From Isochrysis galbana (Eukaryota; Haptophyta; Isochrysidales; Isochrysidaceae): a stretch of 64,000 bases of DNA. The translations under genes and the position numbers were made by a program. The stretch covers positions 3,403,419-3,467,418 of the forward strand of contig CM030939.1 of assembly GCA_018136815.1 (NCBI GenBank), written 5' to 3'. Positions 31,894 to 43,347 of this stretch are shown piece by piece. The notes beneath the pieces are model-generated. The model made no database searches and was not told the origin of the DNA. It worked only from the letters and a program-made list of their open reading frames with translations. Position 1 is the first letter of the stretch; each line of letters opens with the position of its first letter.

Positions 31894-32290
31894 TGTTTGC
31901 CCATTACAGATGGTGCCCTCCGCACCCCCCTAGTGAGTGGCCGGGCTATTTATGAGAATATGAATATAACATCTGTATATGTCAAATATTTTGGTCTGGG
32001 CCTGCCTACCCTTAGCCCTTTGCCCTTTGGCACCTTGGAGCGTGCGGGAGGCTCGGATTGGGCCTTGGGAGCCATGGCAAGGGCAGGGGCCGTTCCACGA
32101 AGCGGATCGTTTCACGAAGCAAATGCCTCGTCTGCAAACATTTTTATTTTTATTGTTGCGCGGACGTGCCAAATTATTTAAAATATCTCATAGTAGTAAT
32201 AGACTATGTCTATGACCCCCTCCCCCCCCTCCCCCTCCCCCCCCCCCCCCCCCCCCTCCCGCCCTCTCCACTCGCTCCGCCCCTCGGCCG
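31894..32290. promoter_or_regulatory. Upstream region with C-run before ATG
   Basis: The spacer to the next gene. At 32220-32257 lies a nearly pure C tract on the sense strand, about 35 bp before the start codon. A similar tract precedes the start at 48252. Whether it is regulatory is not shown. Confidence 0.35.
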
Positions 32291-33156
32291 ATGAGCGCCG
32301 CCGTCGCCGCGATAGCCGTCGCCGCGCTTCTCGCGCTGCTGCCAGGCGCACCAGCGGCGCGAGTGTGCGGGCGGGCGGGCAAGCCGCGTGCTTGCACTGA
32401 CGCCGACCCCAATGCTGACCACATGCTCGTGCGCGCGACCGAGGCGTTGCGCATGGGCGACCTGCATGAGTCGCAGCGACTTCTCAATGCAGCGCGCGGT
32501 GCTTATGCAGAGGGATCGGAGCGTCTCGCTCTGCTCGACATCATACAGTCGCGCATCGATGTCGCGGCTCCGCGTGAGGGCTTCTCGACCGAGCGCGAGG
32601 CGCATCCGCTCTCGAGCGCCGAGGTGCAGGCCGCTGCGCGTAAGGCGGCGAGCAAGGCAGTCGCTGCCAGGCTAGCGGCCAAGTCAGGCCCGGTCGCGTG
32701 GTCGCCGATACCTGACCTTCCGGAGCAAGAGGCGGCGATGCGGGCGGGTGATGCAGCCCTTTCACGTACGGTGGCCGCGCTGGGCGCCAAGGAGTTTGTT
32801 GAGGCGTACGAGGTGCGGTGCACGCTCATTCCTTTGCTTCCCTCCTCAGCCCTTCACCTTGGCCGCCGCACTCGCGCGCTCGTCCTCAGGCGCTGGAGGA
32901 GGCACGCGCCGCCTTTCTGCGAGCGGGCGACGATGTGGCGCAAGCGCGCTCCATGGCCATTGACAATCTTTACGGTTACATCCTGGCCGAGCGCGAGCGA
33001 AACGCTCGGCTGCAAAAGCTCATCCGGATGAAGCAGGTGCTTGCCAAGAAAAAGGCATATGAGGACGAGGCTTCCGAGCGGATCGCCAAGGCGCTCAGCA
33101 GCTCGGGCGCCGCGCGGCCGCACGACGACGGCGCGGATGCCGCATCGACCGGCTGA
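32291..33156 (+). CDS. Predicted secreted or organelle-targeted helical protein, two exons
   Basis: Exon 32291-32812 and exon 32890-33156 join in phase across a 77-bp GT-AG intron, giving 262 residues. The N-terminus MSAAVAAIAVAALLALLPG, followed by APAARVCG, is a clear signal peptide, so the product enters the secretory route or, in an alga with a complex plastid, may be targeted onward. The rest is helical: ADHMLVRATEALRMGDLHES and ALEEARAAFLRAGDDVAQA have a TPR-like pattern, and the tail RLQKLIRMKQVLAKKKAYED is basic and coiled-coil-like. No family is recognised. Codon use and the precise splice junction support a real gene. Confidence 0.7.
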
Positions 33157-33564
33157 GCTTGGCTGCTCCGGGCGGAGAGCGGCTGCGCGACGGCTGTTGT
33201 TGACATGGAGTGGTTCCTTGAACGCCTCACCTAGCGGGATGGCCAGCTCCTCATCGGAGACCCCGTACTCCTGCTTCTTCTATTGCTGTGAATGCAGTCT
33301 TTTGTGTTCCTTCCTATCGTGCACATTGTTGTTGTGTTGTATAGTGTTGCGGCAACTCAATGTTTGTTCGAGGATGTTCATCGCTGCGGCCGTGATGAAG
33401 CGCGCATGCGCGACGGTGAATGTTTTCTACATACTAGTAGTATTTAGACGAGGGAAGAACCTGAAGATTCAGGCTAAAAAAACGTCTGACGATTCTGGGC
33501 TAGAGTACCACCTACTAATTCTAGGTATCCCTACCTCTCCACCGACATCGCCTTGATCTATCTC
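33157..33564. other. Intergenic, 3' flank
   Basis: The tail region of the preceding gene. No further feature is identified. Confidence 0.4.
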
Positions 33565-33965
33565 TCCAACTACTTTTATAAGTAGGAAGCCAATGGGGGC
33601 CTCGCGCCCCCCTCTCTCCATCGCAGACACCCCCTGGGTGGGCCTGCACAACCAACCTCATGGCAGGGGCTGACCTGACATCATACCTGGCCAGACTCTC
33701 GCCGAGCGCGCGCCGTGCGCCGCACGCATTCGCTTGCACTGGCCCCTGATCGAACTGACCCTCCCCCCCACCACTGAGCCACATACCACCACAACCGCCA
33801 GGAGGGCACCCAAGGCCCAGGGCCAGTCGAGAGGCGAGCGAGGGAGAGGCAGGAGACATGAGAGGCCAGGGGAAACACTGCCCCAGCCTCCACTGCCCCT
33901 TGATCTGCCCCAGCTGGTCCCCTGGGGGGCAAGGTGCGGGCCATCAAAAGTCCCAGTGCACCACC
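33565..33965 (-). mobile_element. Composite repeat family, inverted copy
   Basis: It starts with ACTACTTTTATAAGTAGG and GGGCCTCGCGCCCCC, the reverse of the ends at 22330 and 57250. The same start recurs at 53548. GGCCCAGGGCCAG near 33815 corresponds to CTGGCCCTGGGCC-type sequence in the other copies. The right border is unclear. Confidence 0.5.
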
Positions 33966-34079
33966 CGAACACGGGGGAAAATTTACACGCTGGCCTAAGG
34001 TGGATCCATTCCAACCCGCAGCGCATGTCCGATACGATCTCCGCCGCCAAGCAATTCCGCCGTCGCTTGAATGCACACC

Positions 34080-34738
34080 ATGAAGGACACCGTCCAGGGT
34101 GGGCCGGCGTCGCGCCTGATGCGATGGGCGCTCAAGTTGTCCGAGTATCGCTTCACCGTCGAGCACAAGCCGGGCGCTAATCACAAAGACGCGGATGGCG
34201 TGTCACGCTTGGTGGCTGCAGACGATGGGACGTCGGAGACGTCCGCTCCTAAGCAGGGGGGTGGGCAGCTGCTAGCCGCCGCCGTCCCTAACTCTCGCTC
34301 CACCACGGCATCGAATGATCAGTCGCCAGCCGTCGCCGCCTCTCGTTCTCGTACCACCACGGCATCCAGTCTGCAAGCTGACGAACGATCGTCCAGGTTG
34401 TGCTCTACGACCAGGGATTCCATCAACCTCTCCTACCTCGACGTCGGTACACCCAACGCCGAGGCGCTCAAGGAGGCACAGGCCGAGGACCCCGATTGCC
34501 ACGACCTCATCCGCTTCCTCTCTTCCGCTCCTCACAACCCCGACCTCGATCATCGTCGCTTGCGTTGGCTCAGTCGCGAATCTTCGAGATGCCTGTTGCG
34601 ATCAGGACTACTCTACCGACGAGTGCCGACGAGAGACGGCGAGAAGCTCTGCCTCTACGTGCCGAAGACGATGCGCCGCGCCTACCTCGAAGCCTTTCAC
34701 GACCACTTGTGCCACCTCGGCGACAACCGGATGAGTAG
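34080..34738 (+). mobile_element. Ty3/gypsy retrotransposon remnant (RNase H tail and integrase N-terminus)
   Basis: In the frame 34071-34772, SRLMRWALKLSEYRFTVEHK followed by PGANHKDADGVSRL is the end of a Ty3/gypsy RNase H domain. After a Ser/Thr-rich linker, LLYRRVPTRDGEKLCLYVP and AFHDHLCHLGDNRM are the start of the integrase zinc-binding (H-H-C-C) domain, cut off before its two Cys. No LTR, protease or catalytic integrase core is seen, so this is a short fossil. The frame is still open. Confidence 0.85.
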
Positions 34739-35475
34739 ATGTGGTACGCGCGCACTCGGATCCCCCACGTGACCGCCGTCTCCACGGAGCGTCCGCGGAA
34801 GGTGTACTGATCGAAGTGCAGCTTGCGCATCGCTTCACTCGTCAAGTCCGCCGAGTCGCCACCATCGTGAGGAAGACGAGGGCGAGGAGAGAGCTGGAGG
34901 GTGAGCGAGGAGGGAGGAGGGAGGCAGCCAGTAGGAGCCTTCTCTCTCCGCGATCCATCGAATCTAGGACGGAATACAATTGAGCCATCACATGTCAAAT
35001 GTCAAATGTCCACATGCACGTTTACAATAATAAACAACTCAGCTCTGCTGGTGGGTAAAAAAATTGTCGGCAATGGCGGCGAGGAGGCAGTTGACGTGGA
35101 GCGCTTTTTTTATTAATCCCGAAATAGGAGGGGGGGGGGGGGAGATGTCGATCTGGTGGGCAACCTCTCTCCATGGGTGATGGTGACAACAGCTGTAGCA
35201 CTTGGTGTGATGTCTCCGGACCATTCAGTCCGAACACCAGCGACAAGAGGGGGCTGACCGCCGCCGTGCTCTCGCTGGAGCGCGGCGAAGGTCGGCCTGT
35301 CAGGCGGGTCGGTCGCCATCGCTCTGCCTCGGATTCGGATTAGAGCGGGGAGAGAGACGAGGGGAAATCTTCCCCCGGTCCGACGATAAAAAAATGTGGG
35401 CCTCCGGATCAACAAGAGTTTTTTTAACCCAGCCTACAACCATACCTACAGCTCGTAAGCAACTATCTTTAAAAA
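34739..35475. other. Intergenic, G-run
   Basis: Contains a G13 tract near 35130. A minus-strand frame (35113-35415) may be part of a retroelement but cannot be identified. Confidence 0.4.
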
Positions 35476-35992
35476 GATTAGGGTCATGGAGCGCGCCACG
35501 CTCCCCTCCTCTCTCTCCGCCCACCCCACCGCGCCGGCCGCGTTTGCGTTAGCAAACGGGCGGAGGGGGTCGGCTAGCGGTAGGAGGGAGATGGGAAGGG
35601 AGAAGGGAGCGGCTCAAGACGTCTTGGGATACACCTGTGGCAGGTATCTTCGGGGCGCAGTTGCAGTTGCTTATTTCTCGAGAACCGCTCGCGGCGCGAG
35701 CTAGTAAGGGCCGTTCCTCTTCTTTGACGAGAGGTCCCCCCCCCTCCCCCCCGGTGCTTTTTCCCGGAGAGTCGCCCGACGTAGGTCGGTCGGGGGGGGG
35801 GATCGGAAAAATTTGGTCATCTCTCATCTCTTTCTTTGCGGTAAGCGTCGCTTATATCGTTGAACATGTCTTCTCCTCTTCTCTCACCTCAAAAAACGAA
35901 ACTTCGAAGCATCCATTTGCACGCTGCGCTCCCGGCAGTAAAGAGTTCAAAGCTAGCGGTAGTAGCCTGAATCTTCAGATGTTTTTTTTTAT
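35476..35992 (+). mobile_element. LINE-type repeat ending in CTTCAGATG and a T-run
   Basis: The head TTAGGGTCATGGAGCGCGCC at 35483 is the reverse of modules at 26620-26690 and 36430-36510. The right end, GTAGTAGCCTGAATCTTCAG then ATG and T10 at about 35948-35991, is the 3' terminus shared with the LINE at 12740-12782. A new repeat head begins only 30 bp later. Confidence 0.55.
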
Positions 35993-36023
35993 CTCCCATC
36001 TCTCCACCACCACCACCTCCCAG

Positions 36024-36512
36024 AACTAAGTTTATACTTGGTTGCGATGGAGCGCGCCGCCGCGACTCCCCTCTCCTTCGGCGCCCCCGCCGAGGCCCCC
36101 CCCCCCAGTACCCATGGAGCAGTCGCTGGCGAAGCGACCGCGTCCGCCAGCAGAGGCCAGCAGGTGAGCGCGACTCCCGTCGTGCCACACACACGGCCCG
36201 TGGCCCCGGCCACACCACTTCTAGCAGCCATGCTGGCCCTCCCCATGGGGGATGGGGGGCTCTGTGTTGTTGTGGTACTGTTGTTGGTGGTGTGGTGGCA
36301 TTGGCATTGGTCGGTGCGGCGCTCTAGCTATGCCCTGGGTGCGTCGCGGGCGATGGCTCGTGAGCACTTGGACCTGGATGGGCGTGGCCCGGACAGGGAG
36401 CGGTACGGTTGCGCAGCGTCCGCCATGATCTGTTCGGCCGGCGCCGCGGGGTGGACGGGGAGAGAGGATGGGAGTGTGGCGCGCTCAATGACCCTATCGT
36501 TTTGCTAACGAA
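36024..36512 (+). mobile_element. Composite repeat family, copy
   Basis: Begins AACTAAGTTTATACTTGGTT, then GCGATGGAGCGCGCC, encoding MERAAATPLSFGAPAEA, close to the head at 21800. It ends near GGCGCGCTCAATGACCCTAT, which inverts the head. The interior differs from the other copies. Confidence 0.55.
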
Positions 36513-37531
36513 AAAAAATCTGAAGACAGAAGATTCCTATCGGATATAGCCTATATCCTATATTTTTAACGATAGTTGAGCGTTTGTAGCCAGTATCTGG
36601 GTACCGAGTAATCGAGGGAGTTTGGAGTTTGCCACTTTCGTTTTCCCGTGCATCGGAAAGATGTTAATTATATTGGTGTTTGGTGTGCGGACGTCGTATG
36701 TATGTGGTTACTTTTTGTCTATGTCTATTTTTATTTTTTGTAGGCCAGCTTCCGCCAGAAGTTTTTTAGAGTTTGGCTTCTTCCCAGCGGGACACCTAGG
36801 AAGCGCAAGTAGTGAGAAAATGATAAAATTTATGGTCGATCGATCTATCGCAAAATGTAGCAACAACAAAACGCGCGGTTGGTATGATGCACGAGCGATG
36901 AGCGCACCAACACACGTAATGACATGATAATGCGCAAGCACATCGACATGCCTGCTCTCTCTCCCGGCCCCGGATGGGAAGCGAGGCGCGAGACGAGGAA
37001 AAAAAATTAGAAAGCTCGAGGGGGCGCTCGACCCATGTCACACGAAAATGAGGTGTGGGGTTGAGGCGGCCACGTCTTCACCACTGTCAGGAAGCGCGGT
37101 CGAGCCACGGGCGGCGATCAAGCTACCGAACAGCACGCCGTCGCCGCGCCGACCGTTGGACGCTCTCGCGTGCGGCCCGGTGCGGGCGCTCACGCGGCAG
37201 ACAAATATGCACCGCTACGGCCGCGGCGGCACACGCCGCAGCAGCGGACGGGAAATAACCTAGGGTGTGAACTCTTATGGCGTGGGCACGAAAGGGGGAC
37301 GGGTGGGAGTCGCGATGCAGGGGGTACGAGAAGGAAAAGTTCGCGCGGCCGGACAGCAGCGTCCTGGGCCGCCTTCGCCGCGCAGGCAGCGAGTTTGGTG
37401 AGATGATGGGGACGGATTGAAAGGGAAGCAAGGACAGCGGTAGGCCTGGAAGGGCGGGGGAGCCCTCGAAGGACTTCAAGTGGACAAGTGTGCAAGGATG
37501 AGGGAGTTGTTGTGGAAACGGAAAGCGCAGC
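36513..37531. other. Intergenic, no gene recognised
   Basis: First part AT-rich, second part GC-rich and antisense-open only. No motif is found. The Nudix gene ends at its right border. Confidence 0.4.
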
Positions 37532-38560
37532 TTAGGGCGCGAACTCGGGCGAGGCGCGCGGCTTGCCGGCCGGCCGCCGGCCTCGCCGGCGCCAGCTACT
37601 GCGCCAGCGGCGGCGGCGCGGGCGCAGGTGGCGCTCATTGGCACTCGCAGCGGCGGCGAGAGCGACGCGCTCCTCACGCGCCTCCTCCTCCTCAGCTGCC
37701 GCGACGATGTTGGCGAGCACAGTCGCGTGCCAGCGCTCCTGCGCGTACGGATGGGCGCCCTCGAGCTGCATCGTCTTGAGCACTGCCTTGTGCAACGAGG
37801 TGGGACCCTCATCGCCAGCGCCCGTCGGCACGGGCATGCTGCGCACATACGCGCCGATTGTCTGGTCTGGCGCCGGGCCGGGACCCTCGATCCCGTTGCG
37901 CACGCGCGTTGGATCGGGCTTCTGCAGCAGCCGCGCGAAGACGCGTCCCCGCTCGACCTCCCCGATCACCTGGTCGGCGCGCAGCCAGCGGCAGGTGCGC
38001 GCGACGTCCCCCTCCGACGTCGTGTTGTCGACATGCTGTATGTGCATCTGGTGCACATACGGCACCTCTAGGAAGAAGGTGATATAGCGGCCCGACTTGT
38101 TCAGAATGCGAATGGTCGATTCCTTCCGCAGCCGCATCGCGAGCGCGTGCACATCGCCGAAGGCGCCGCACGTCTCCTCGTCCAGCTCACGGGCAGCTGT
38201 GTGGTACGCATCCTTGTCAGATGCCTCGCGCCGTCCGCCGAAGTCGGAGAGCAGCCCGGCACGCGTGCCGTTTCGGAGCTCCTGCATGAGGAAGTAGATG
38301 CCCTCGCGGTGGTGCACGAACGGCATCACACCGGCCGCCGCCACCTCGATCCCCGAGAAGGTGTGGCCCGGGCGGGGCGGAGGGCGCGGCGCACGCATCA
38401 TCTGCATCGCCTCATGCTTGGAGGCAGAACGCCCGGGCTGGGAGAGAGAGGGGATGGCTGAGCGCGGGGTAGATCGGCGCGGCAGTGGCGGGCGACGCGG
38501 GGGAGGAGGCCGCCCGCCTGGCAGCATCGCGGCGCTCGCGAAGAGGAGCAGAGGCCACAT
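37532..38560 (-). CDS. Nudix hydrolase family protein, 342 residues
   Basis: The minus-strand frame begins at MWPLLLFASAAMLPGG, a hydrophobic N-terminus suggesting a signal or transit peptide. Nudix enzymes hydrolyse nucleoside diphosphates linked to another group. The Nudix box is near residues 106-131: FGGRREASDKDAYHTAAREL followed by DEETCGA. It keeps the metal-binding RELDEET core, but the first conserved Glu of G-x5-E is replaced by Asp, so substrate or activity may differ. Preceding GIEVAAAGVMPFVHHREGIY is the usual first strand. The C-terminal 40 residues are Arg-rich and low-complexity. The frame is open farther upstream to 38818, but that part translates a C-run and is unlikely to be coding. 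No intron is needed. Confidence 0.8.
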   Translation of the reverse strand: MWPLLLFASAAMLPGGRPPPPRRPPLPRRSTPRSAIPSLSQPGRSASKHEAMQMMRAPRPPPRPGHTFSGIEVAAAGVMPFVHHREGIYFLMQELRNGTRAGLLSDFGGRREASDKDAYHTAARELDEETCGAFGDVHALAMRLRKESTIRILNKSGRYITFFLEVPYVHQMHIQHVDNTTSEGDVARTCRWLRADQVIGEVERGRVFARLLQKPDPTRVRNGIEGPGPAPDQTIGAYVRSMPVPTGAGDEGPTSLHKAVLKTMQLEGAHPYAQERWHATVLANIVAAAEEEEAREERVALAAAASANERHLRPRRRRWRSSWRRRGRRPAGKPRASPEFAP

Positions 38561-39473
38561 CGTGGCGGGAGGGGGGGGGAGGGGGAGGGGAGGGGGAGGG
38601 GCCGCCTGGTGCCTCTTTGCACGGCTGCGCCGGGGCGAGTGGGGTAGTCGAGGAGAGGGATGTGGGCGCCGTTTATGAGAATTATGTGCGGGAGGGAGGG
38701 GAGGGGGACGGGTTGGCGCCACAGAGGCAGAGCCGCCGGGTCCACCCCCCCCCCTTCCCTTTTCCCTTTTCCCTTTTCCCCCCTTCACCGACTCTGCCGG
38801 GTCTTCAGGGCACACCAAGAGCGAGGAGAGAGAGGAGAGAGTGAAGCGGAGGGGACCACGACTGGGGGGTGAGAGAGAGGGATCCCCACGATCTCCCTTT
38901 TATGTAACCCTTGGTTAGATTGAAGGCGTGGAGGGGTGCCGCAGAGGCCGACGGTCGTCGCTTTCCTCGAGCCTCGCCTCCGGTTCTCCGCCACTCTTCC
39001 CGTTCTTTGGACCCACGGATTCACTGTACCTCCTCCAGAGAAGCCCTTCCCCCCCCCCACCCCCCACCCCCGCTGCTACAGGCGCCGCAGCTGGGGGGCG
39101 GGGCGCCAGGAGAGAGAAAGAGAGTCTTCGTGGCTCTTTCCTCTCTCCTTCCCTCTCTCTCTTCCCGTGAGTGGTCTGCTCGTGCCAAGCAGCCCACACA
39201 CACATCGTCCTTCTCGAGAAGAGACGTAAAGAAGGCTCAAAGATCACTTCCCCCTCTGACTGAGGAAGAGCTTCAAAACGTGCTTTCTCTCCTCCTCCGC
39301 TGTCAGGAGAGGTTTCCCTCGGACGGCGCCCTCCTCATCTCTCTCCTCTGCTCTAGTGATTGACATCCAATTAAGGGGGTAGGTGCAGGGTTTTTTTTGG
39401 GGGGGGGGGGCTTGGCGCAAGCCCTCTTGCGGGGGGCGGAGGGGGGGGAATAAAAAAATTTCCAACTGGGAAG
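38561..39473. other. Intergenic, sense C-tract and low-complexity repeats
   Basis: Just upstream of the Nudix start, the minus strand is C-rich (38568-38605). CCCTTTT repeats occur at 38755-38780. A 150-codon plus frame at 38911-39363 ends with LTEEELQNVLSLLLRCQERF, which looks protein-like, but its context is unclear. Confidence 0.4.
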
Positions 39474-40129
39474 ATGCGCACCTGCACTGAGCCGCTGGCC
39501 GATGCGCCGATGCCGCACGCCGACGCAGGTGAAGACGCAAGTGAAGATGTCCCTGCAGGCCCTGCAGAGACCCCGGCAGAGCCCGGGGGCGGGCGGGCGG
39601 GTCATCTGAGCGCCCCGGCTTGCATTCATGGTCATGTCTGGGGCCTAGGCTCCTTCAGACGGCGAGGGGGTGAGGGGGTAGCGTCGCGCACTCCCGGGGT
39701 TGCGGGTTGCTGGAGTGCTGCAGCGACAAACTGCGAAGATGCTGCTGAGACCGCAGAGGTCGCCAGTCGAGCGCCCGAAGTCAGTGGTGTCGCAGATTTG
39801 GCAACCAGTGGTGAGTGAGGCGCTCTCCGGCTGGGCTCCTTCAGAAGGCGAAGGCTTAGCGTCACGCATTCCCAGTGTTGCGGGAGTGCTGCAGCTTGCG
39901 AGAGTGCTGCAGCGACGCAGCGACGAACGGCCCGGATGCTGCCGGGGCAGCAGAGGTGGCCCTTTGCACGCCCGACTTCAGCAGTGGCGCAGAAACGCCG
40001 CTGATGAACGGGGAGGGCGGAATGCGCATAGCGGACGCCGATCGAGACGCCTGCACGAGCGGTGGCATGGATGCATCTGCTGCTGCAGGTGTGCCAACGC
40101 CTGCGCATCCGAGGGACGGCAGCGCGTGA
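39474..40129 (+). CDS. Possible two-exon gene with duplicated exon unit
   Basis: Exon 39474-39810 and exon 39921-40129 join in phase across a 110-bp intron with a strong GTGAGT donor and a GCAG acceptor, giving 181 residues. Two similar protein units result: AATNCEDAAETAEVASRAPE in exon 1 and ATNGPDAAGAAEVALCTPDF in exon 2. At DNA level about 190 bp (39645-39830 and 39830-40010) is imperfectly duplicated, including the intron-like part, so the duplication carried intron and exon together. The N-terminus is acidic (DAPMPHADAGEDASEDVP). No function can be proposed. A non-coding duplicated segment is the main alternative. Confidence 0.35.
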
Positions 40130-41595
40130 GCGCAGCGCGAAGGGCCGGGTGACCCGCGTAACGAGAAATTTGCCAGAAGCGGGCTCGCGCTCGAGACCAG
40201 CTACCTGGTACCTGGATCCCATTCCGAGAGGCCCGAATCGGCCGGAAGCCCAAGGCCGTTCGGAGGGGGATCACATTGGCGACGGGAAGACGTGCTTTTG
40301 CCGAGGGGACGGTCAAGAAGTGCGTCCGGTAACGGAGACGATGCGGAGTAATTCGTAGGCGGAGGCGGAGCCCGACGATTGTCAGCGCCAGTCGCCTTGC
40401 GGTTCGAGTTGTTGTTTTGCGATTTTAATGCCTCGGCCACCGCCGCTTGGACGGCGGCGACCATCGAAGCCGTAGTGTCTGCGGGGTTAGAGGCAGTCTT
40501 AGCAACCTTGGCGGTCTTGGTGGACTTCGAAGTAGTCGCCGCGGCGATCGCGGCGCAATGAACAATGAACGAGCAACTCCGAGCAACTTCGAGCAACTCT
40601 GCGAGCAACTTTTCCCCTTTGGGGGCCTATTTCGAGCAACTTTTGCGAGCAACTTTGGGGGTCTGAGCGAGCAACTCTTGTCAGGCCCTATCGCCTGCCG
40701 CCCACCCTCCTTCGCCTGCCACCCCTCCTCGCCTGCCCCCCCCCCCCGAGAAAAGGCTCCTGCCCTCCTCGTCTCTTCCCTGTTTGCGTTTTCCTTTTTT
40801 GCATCTTCCTCCCTCTCCCTCTTCCTCTCTTCCTCTTCCGGGGGGTGATTGATGGCGATTGAACGCTTTTCCATGTGTAGGCTGATGGTGATTGAAGGCT
40901 TTTCCATGCTGTGAGGGTGATGGTGATGGCGATTGAACGCGCTTCCACGTGTAGGGTGATGGTGATTGAACGCTTTTCTATTTTCTATGCTGTGGGTGAT
41001 GGTGATTGAGCGCTTCTCGCTTGCTTATTAATTATTGGTTGTCTTTGCTGTCTTTGGCCAAATCCCAACGATCTTCAATACAAATAGTGTGCCACCCCAA
41101 TGATCTTCAATACAGTTGCACAAAAAGGGGGGCAAATAGACAACTACAGACATAGTTGTCTATGATATTCCACGCCTTACGCCTTAGTTCTTAGTTCGCA
41201 CCATGCACCATGTGCCATGTGTCATGTGTATCCTGTATCCTGTATCCTGTATCCTCCAAGCAATACAACGGCGACTGGCGAGTACCTTCCTTATCTACCA
41301 CTTGCTCGCTTGCCACATGCTCGTTCAGCACTTCTAGGGTTCACGTTTTCCAATCTTGGTGTTTCGCCCCATTCGGTTTTCGGAGGAACTTGTGAGTCTG
41401 TTCATTTTCGGACTATTTTTTTGTCCGTAACTCGTAACTCGTACTTGGTAGCTTTCAAAGGACCCACAAGATATTATTTTAGTCTCAGTATGATTTCTAC
41501 CATCGGCACCGGCGCGCCAGAGAGCAGGCAGGCGGCGAGCAGGGGGGGGAGAGGGGGGAGGGCGAGTAGCTGCGAGGGCAGGCGAGGCAGACAGG
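40130..41595. other. Intergenic with two families of short repeats
   Basis: GAGCAACT recurs about eight times at 40568-40680, partly in tandem. A 45-60 bp unit with GGTGATGGTGATTGAACGCT and TTTCCATG recurs about four times at 40850-41010. A minus-strand frame at 40201-40608 with MVAAVQAAVAEALKSQNNNS has a gag-like look but no proof. Purine-rich sequence at 41520-41700 leads into the next gene. Confidence 0.5.
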
Positions 41596-43347
41596 ATGAG
41601 AGGAGAGAAGAGCAGAGAGGGGAAGGCAGACGAGGGGAGAAGAAGAGAGGAGAGAGAGTTGAAGCGGGAAGAGAGAGATTGTTGGGGGGAAGGGGGCGGG
41701 GGGCGAGAGGGTGAGAGGCCCGCCGCTGCGACTGCGTCCAACGGCTCCGTTTGGTCGATCCGCGTGCCTCGCTGGGCGGCGTGCTTCACGAGTGCGCTGG
41801 GATACGAGGAGGCGTCTGACCACCACACCCCCTCCCGCCCACCCTCGCTCGGCTCGCTCGCCAGCCTGCGCTCCTCCTCGTTTGCCACCTCATTCGATCG
41901 GCTCCGCCTCTCGTGGGGAACACTCCCTCAGAACGAGCCAGAGCCCAGCGTGCTCGAGCAGGCAGTGGCGGAGGCGGAGGTTTCATGGGGCGCAGGTGCA
42001 CTCAGTCGAACCGCGCACCACGCCGCCGCCCTCCGCTTCCACGCCCTCTGGATCGCGGCGCTCGCAATACTCCTGCCAGATGACGCGTCGAATGTTGTGC
42101 GGCGCACCACCGTGCTTGCCATTGTGCCGCTTCTGCTCTGGTTGCGCCGCGCGGCGCGGTTGGCACGCGAGGTTATTGATCGCGCGCAGGAGCCCCTTCC
42201 CACGCGCAAGGACCACGACGCCGCCGATGGTCGCGCGTACAGCACGCGCACCGCACCGCCACACACTGCTCCGCTCAATGCCTACGCCGACGCTCCCGGC
42301 CACGGTGCAGAGGAGCTAGTGGGGCGGCATGAGACGGAGGCGATGCCGCCGCTTGCATTTTGGGGGGAGCCAGATGCAACCAGTTATCAGCTGCGTTCTG
42401 CCTCGTACATGTCGTCGGGGATCAAGCGGCCGTCGGCCGATGCCATATTCTCACTTTTCGCGCTTGACTGCTTCTTGTGCGAGGATCCGAGCGACCGGTA
42501 CAATGTCATTGGCAGGTCGGACCACTGGCTACATGCCAAGCCGCGCGCCGCCGGCACATACACCTTCGTGCTCAATGTTATCATCCCTTCTGACAACAAC
42601 CTCATCCTTGTCGCCTACTTCCGCGAGTCAAGTCCTGGACTGCTGGAGCGCAGCGGCGACGCGGCGATCGAGCTCTTTAAGAAGTGGGTACAGGCAGACG
42701 ATAGGTTCCGGAGCGAGCGCCTTAAGCTGATCCCGCGGGTCGCCAAAGGCCCGCTGGTCATCCGGAGGGGAATCGGTGCCAAGCCCGTCCTGCTCGGCCG
42801 GCGCATCTCCGTGCACTACCACGCGCGGCCGGACGCGTTTGAGGCACGTTGCCGCCCCTCACGTGTACGCTCCCGCCTCGCGGTACGAGACGGGCACAGC
42901 TGCCGCCCCCTAATCTTGTCCGCCCCCTCCCTCACCCACGGAGTGCAGGTGGATCTTGACGTCTCGTCCGACCGCTTCGCCGACAACATCACGCGCCTAG
43001 TTCGCGACCGGATGGCATCCTCGGTTTGCCTCGACCTTGCAGTGCGCCCCCTCCCGTCCCTTCGCCTCCCATCCTCGACGGCATCGCAGTGTCGCGCGCT
43101 AGAGACGGCGCGGAGGGAAAGTCCCGACCGTGGAAGACAACTCTTTCGAAGCGTCTGTTCGCACTTGCCACCGCCCGTGTCCCCGAGCCGACTACGTCCC
43201 TTCGTCCGGTATTGTGCTGTTCGGTAGGTGACTATCGAGGGCCGTGACGCGGCCGAGCTACCTGAACGCATCCTCGCGGCGGTGCGCTGTGACCACATCG
43301 ACTTCACACGGTGCACTGTCACGCTCCCCTCCTCCAAATCTCGATGA
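41596..43347 (+). CDS. EDR2_C (DUF1336) domain protein
   Basis: Exon 41596-43041 and exon 43228-43347 are joined in phase 0 by a 186-bp GT-AG intron, giving 521 residues; an 84-bp in-frame stretch at 42865-42948 (GTACGC...GTGCAG) may be a further intron. From about residue 265 the protein has the domain named after plant ENHANCED DISEASE RESISTANCE 2: FSLFALDCFLCEDPS, RAAGTYTFVLNVIIPSDNN, RFRSERLKLIPRVAKGPLVI, GAKPVLLGRRISVHYH, VDLDVSSD and, across the last intron, VCLDLAVTIEGRDAAELPER. Plant members bind phosphoinositides at membranes; a role here is inference. A hydrophobic stretch near residues 150-182 may span a membrane. No START or PH domain is seen. The first 60 residues are low-complexity, so the true start or first exon is uncertain. 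Confidence 0.82.

Noticed and set aside
38561-38818. Upstream extension of the Nudix protein
   Set aside because: It translates a C-rich tract into Pro/Ser; the Met at 38560 starts a plausible targeting peptide.
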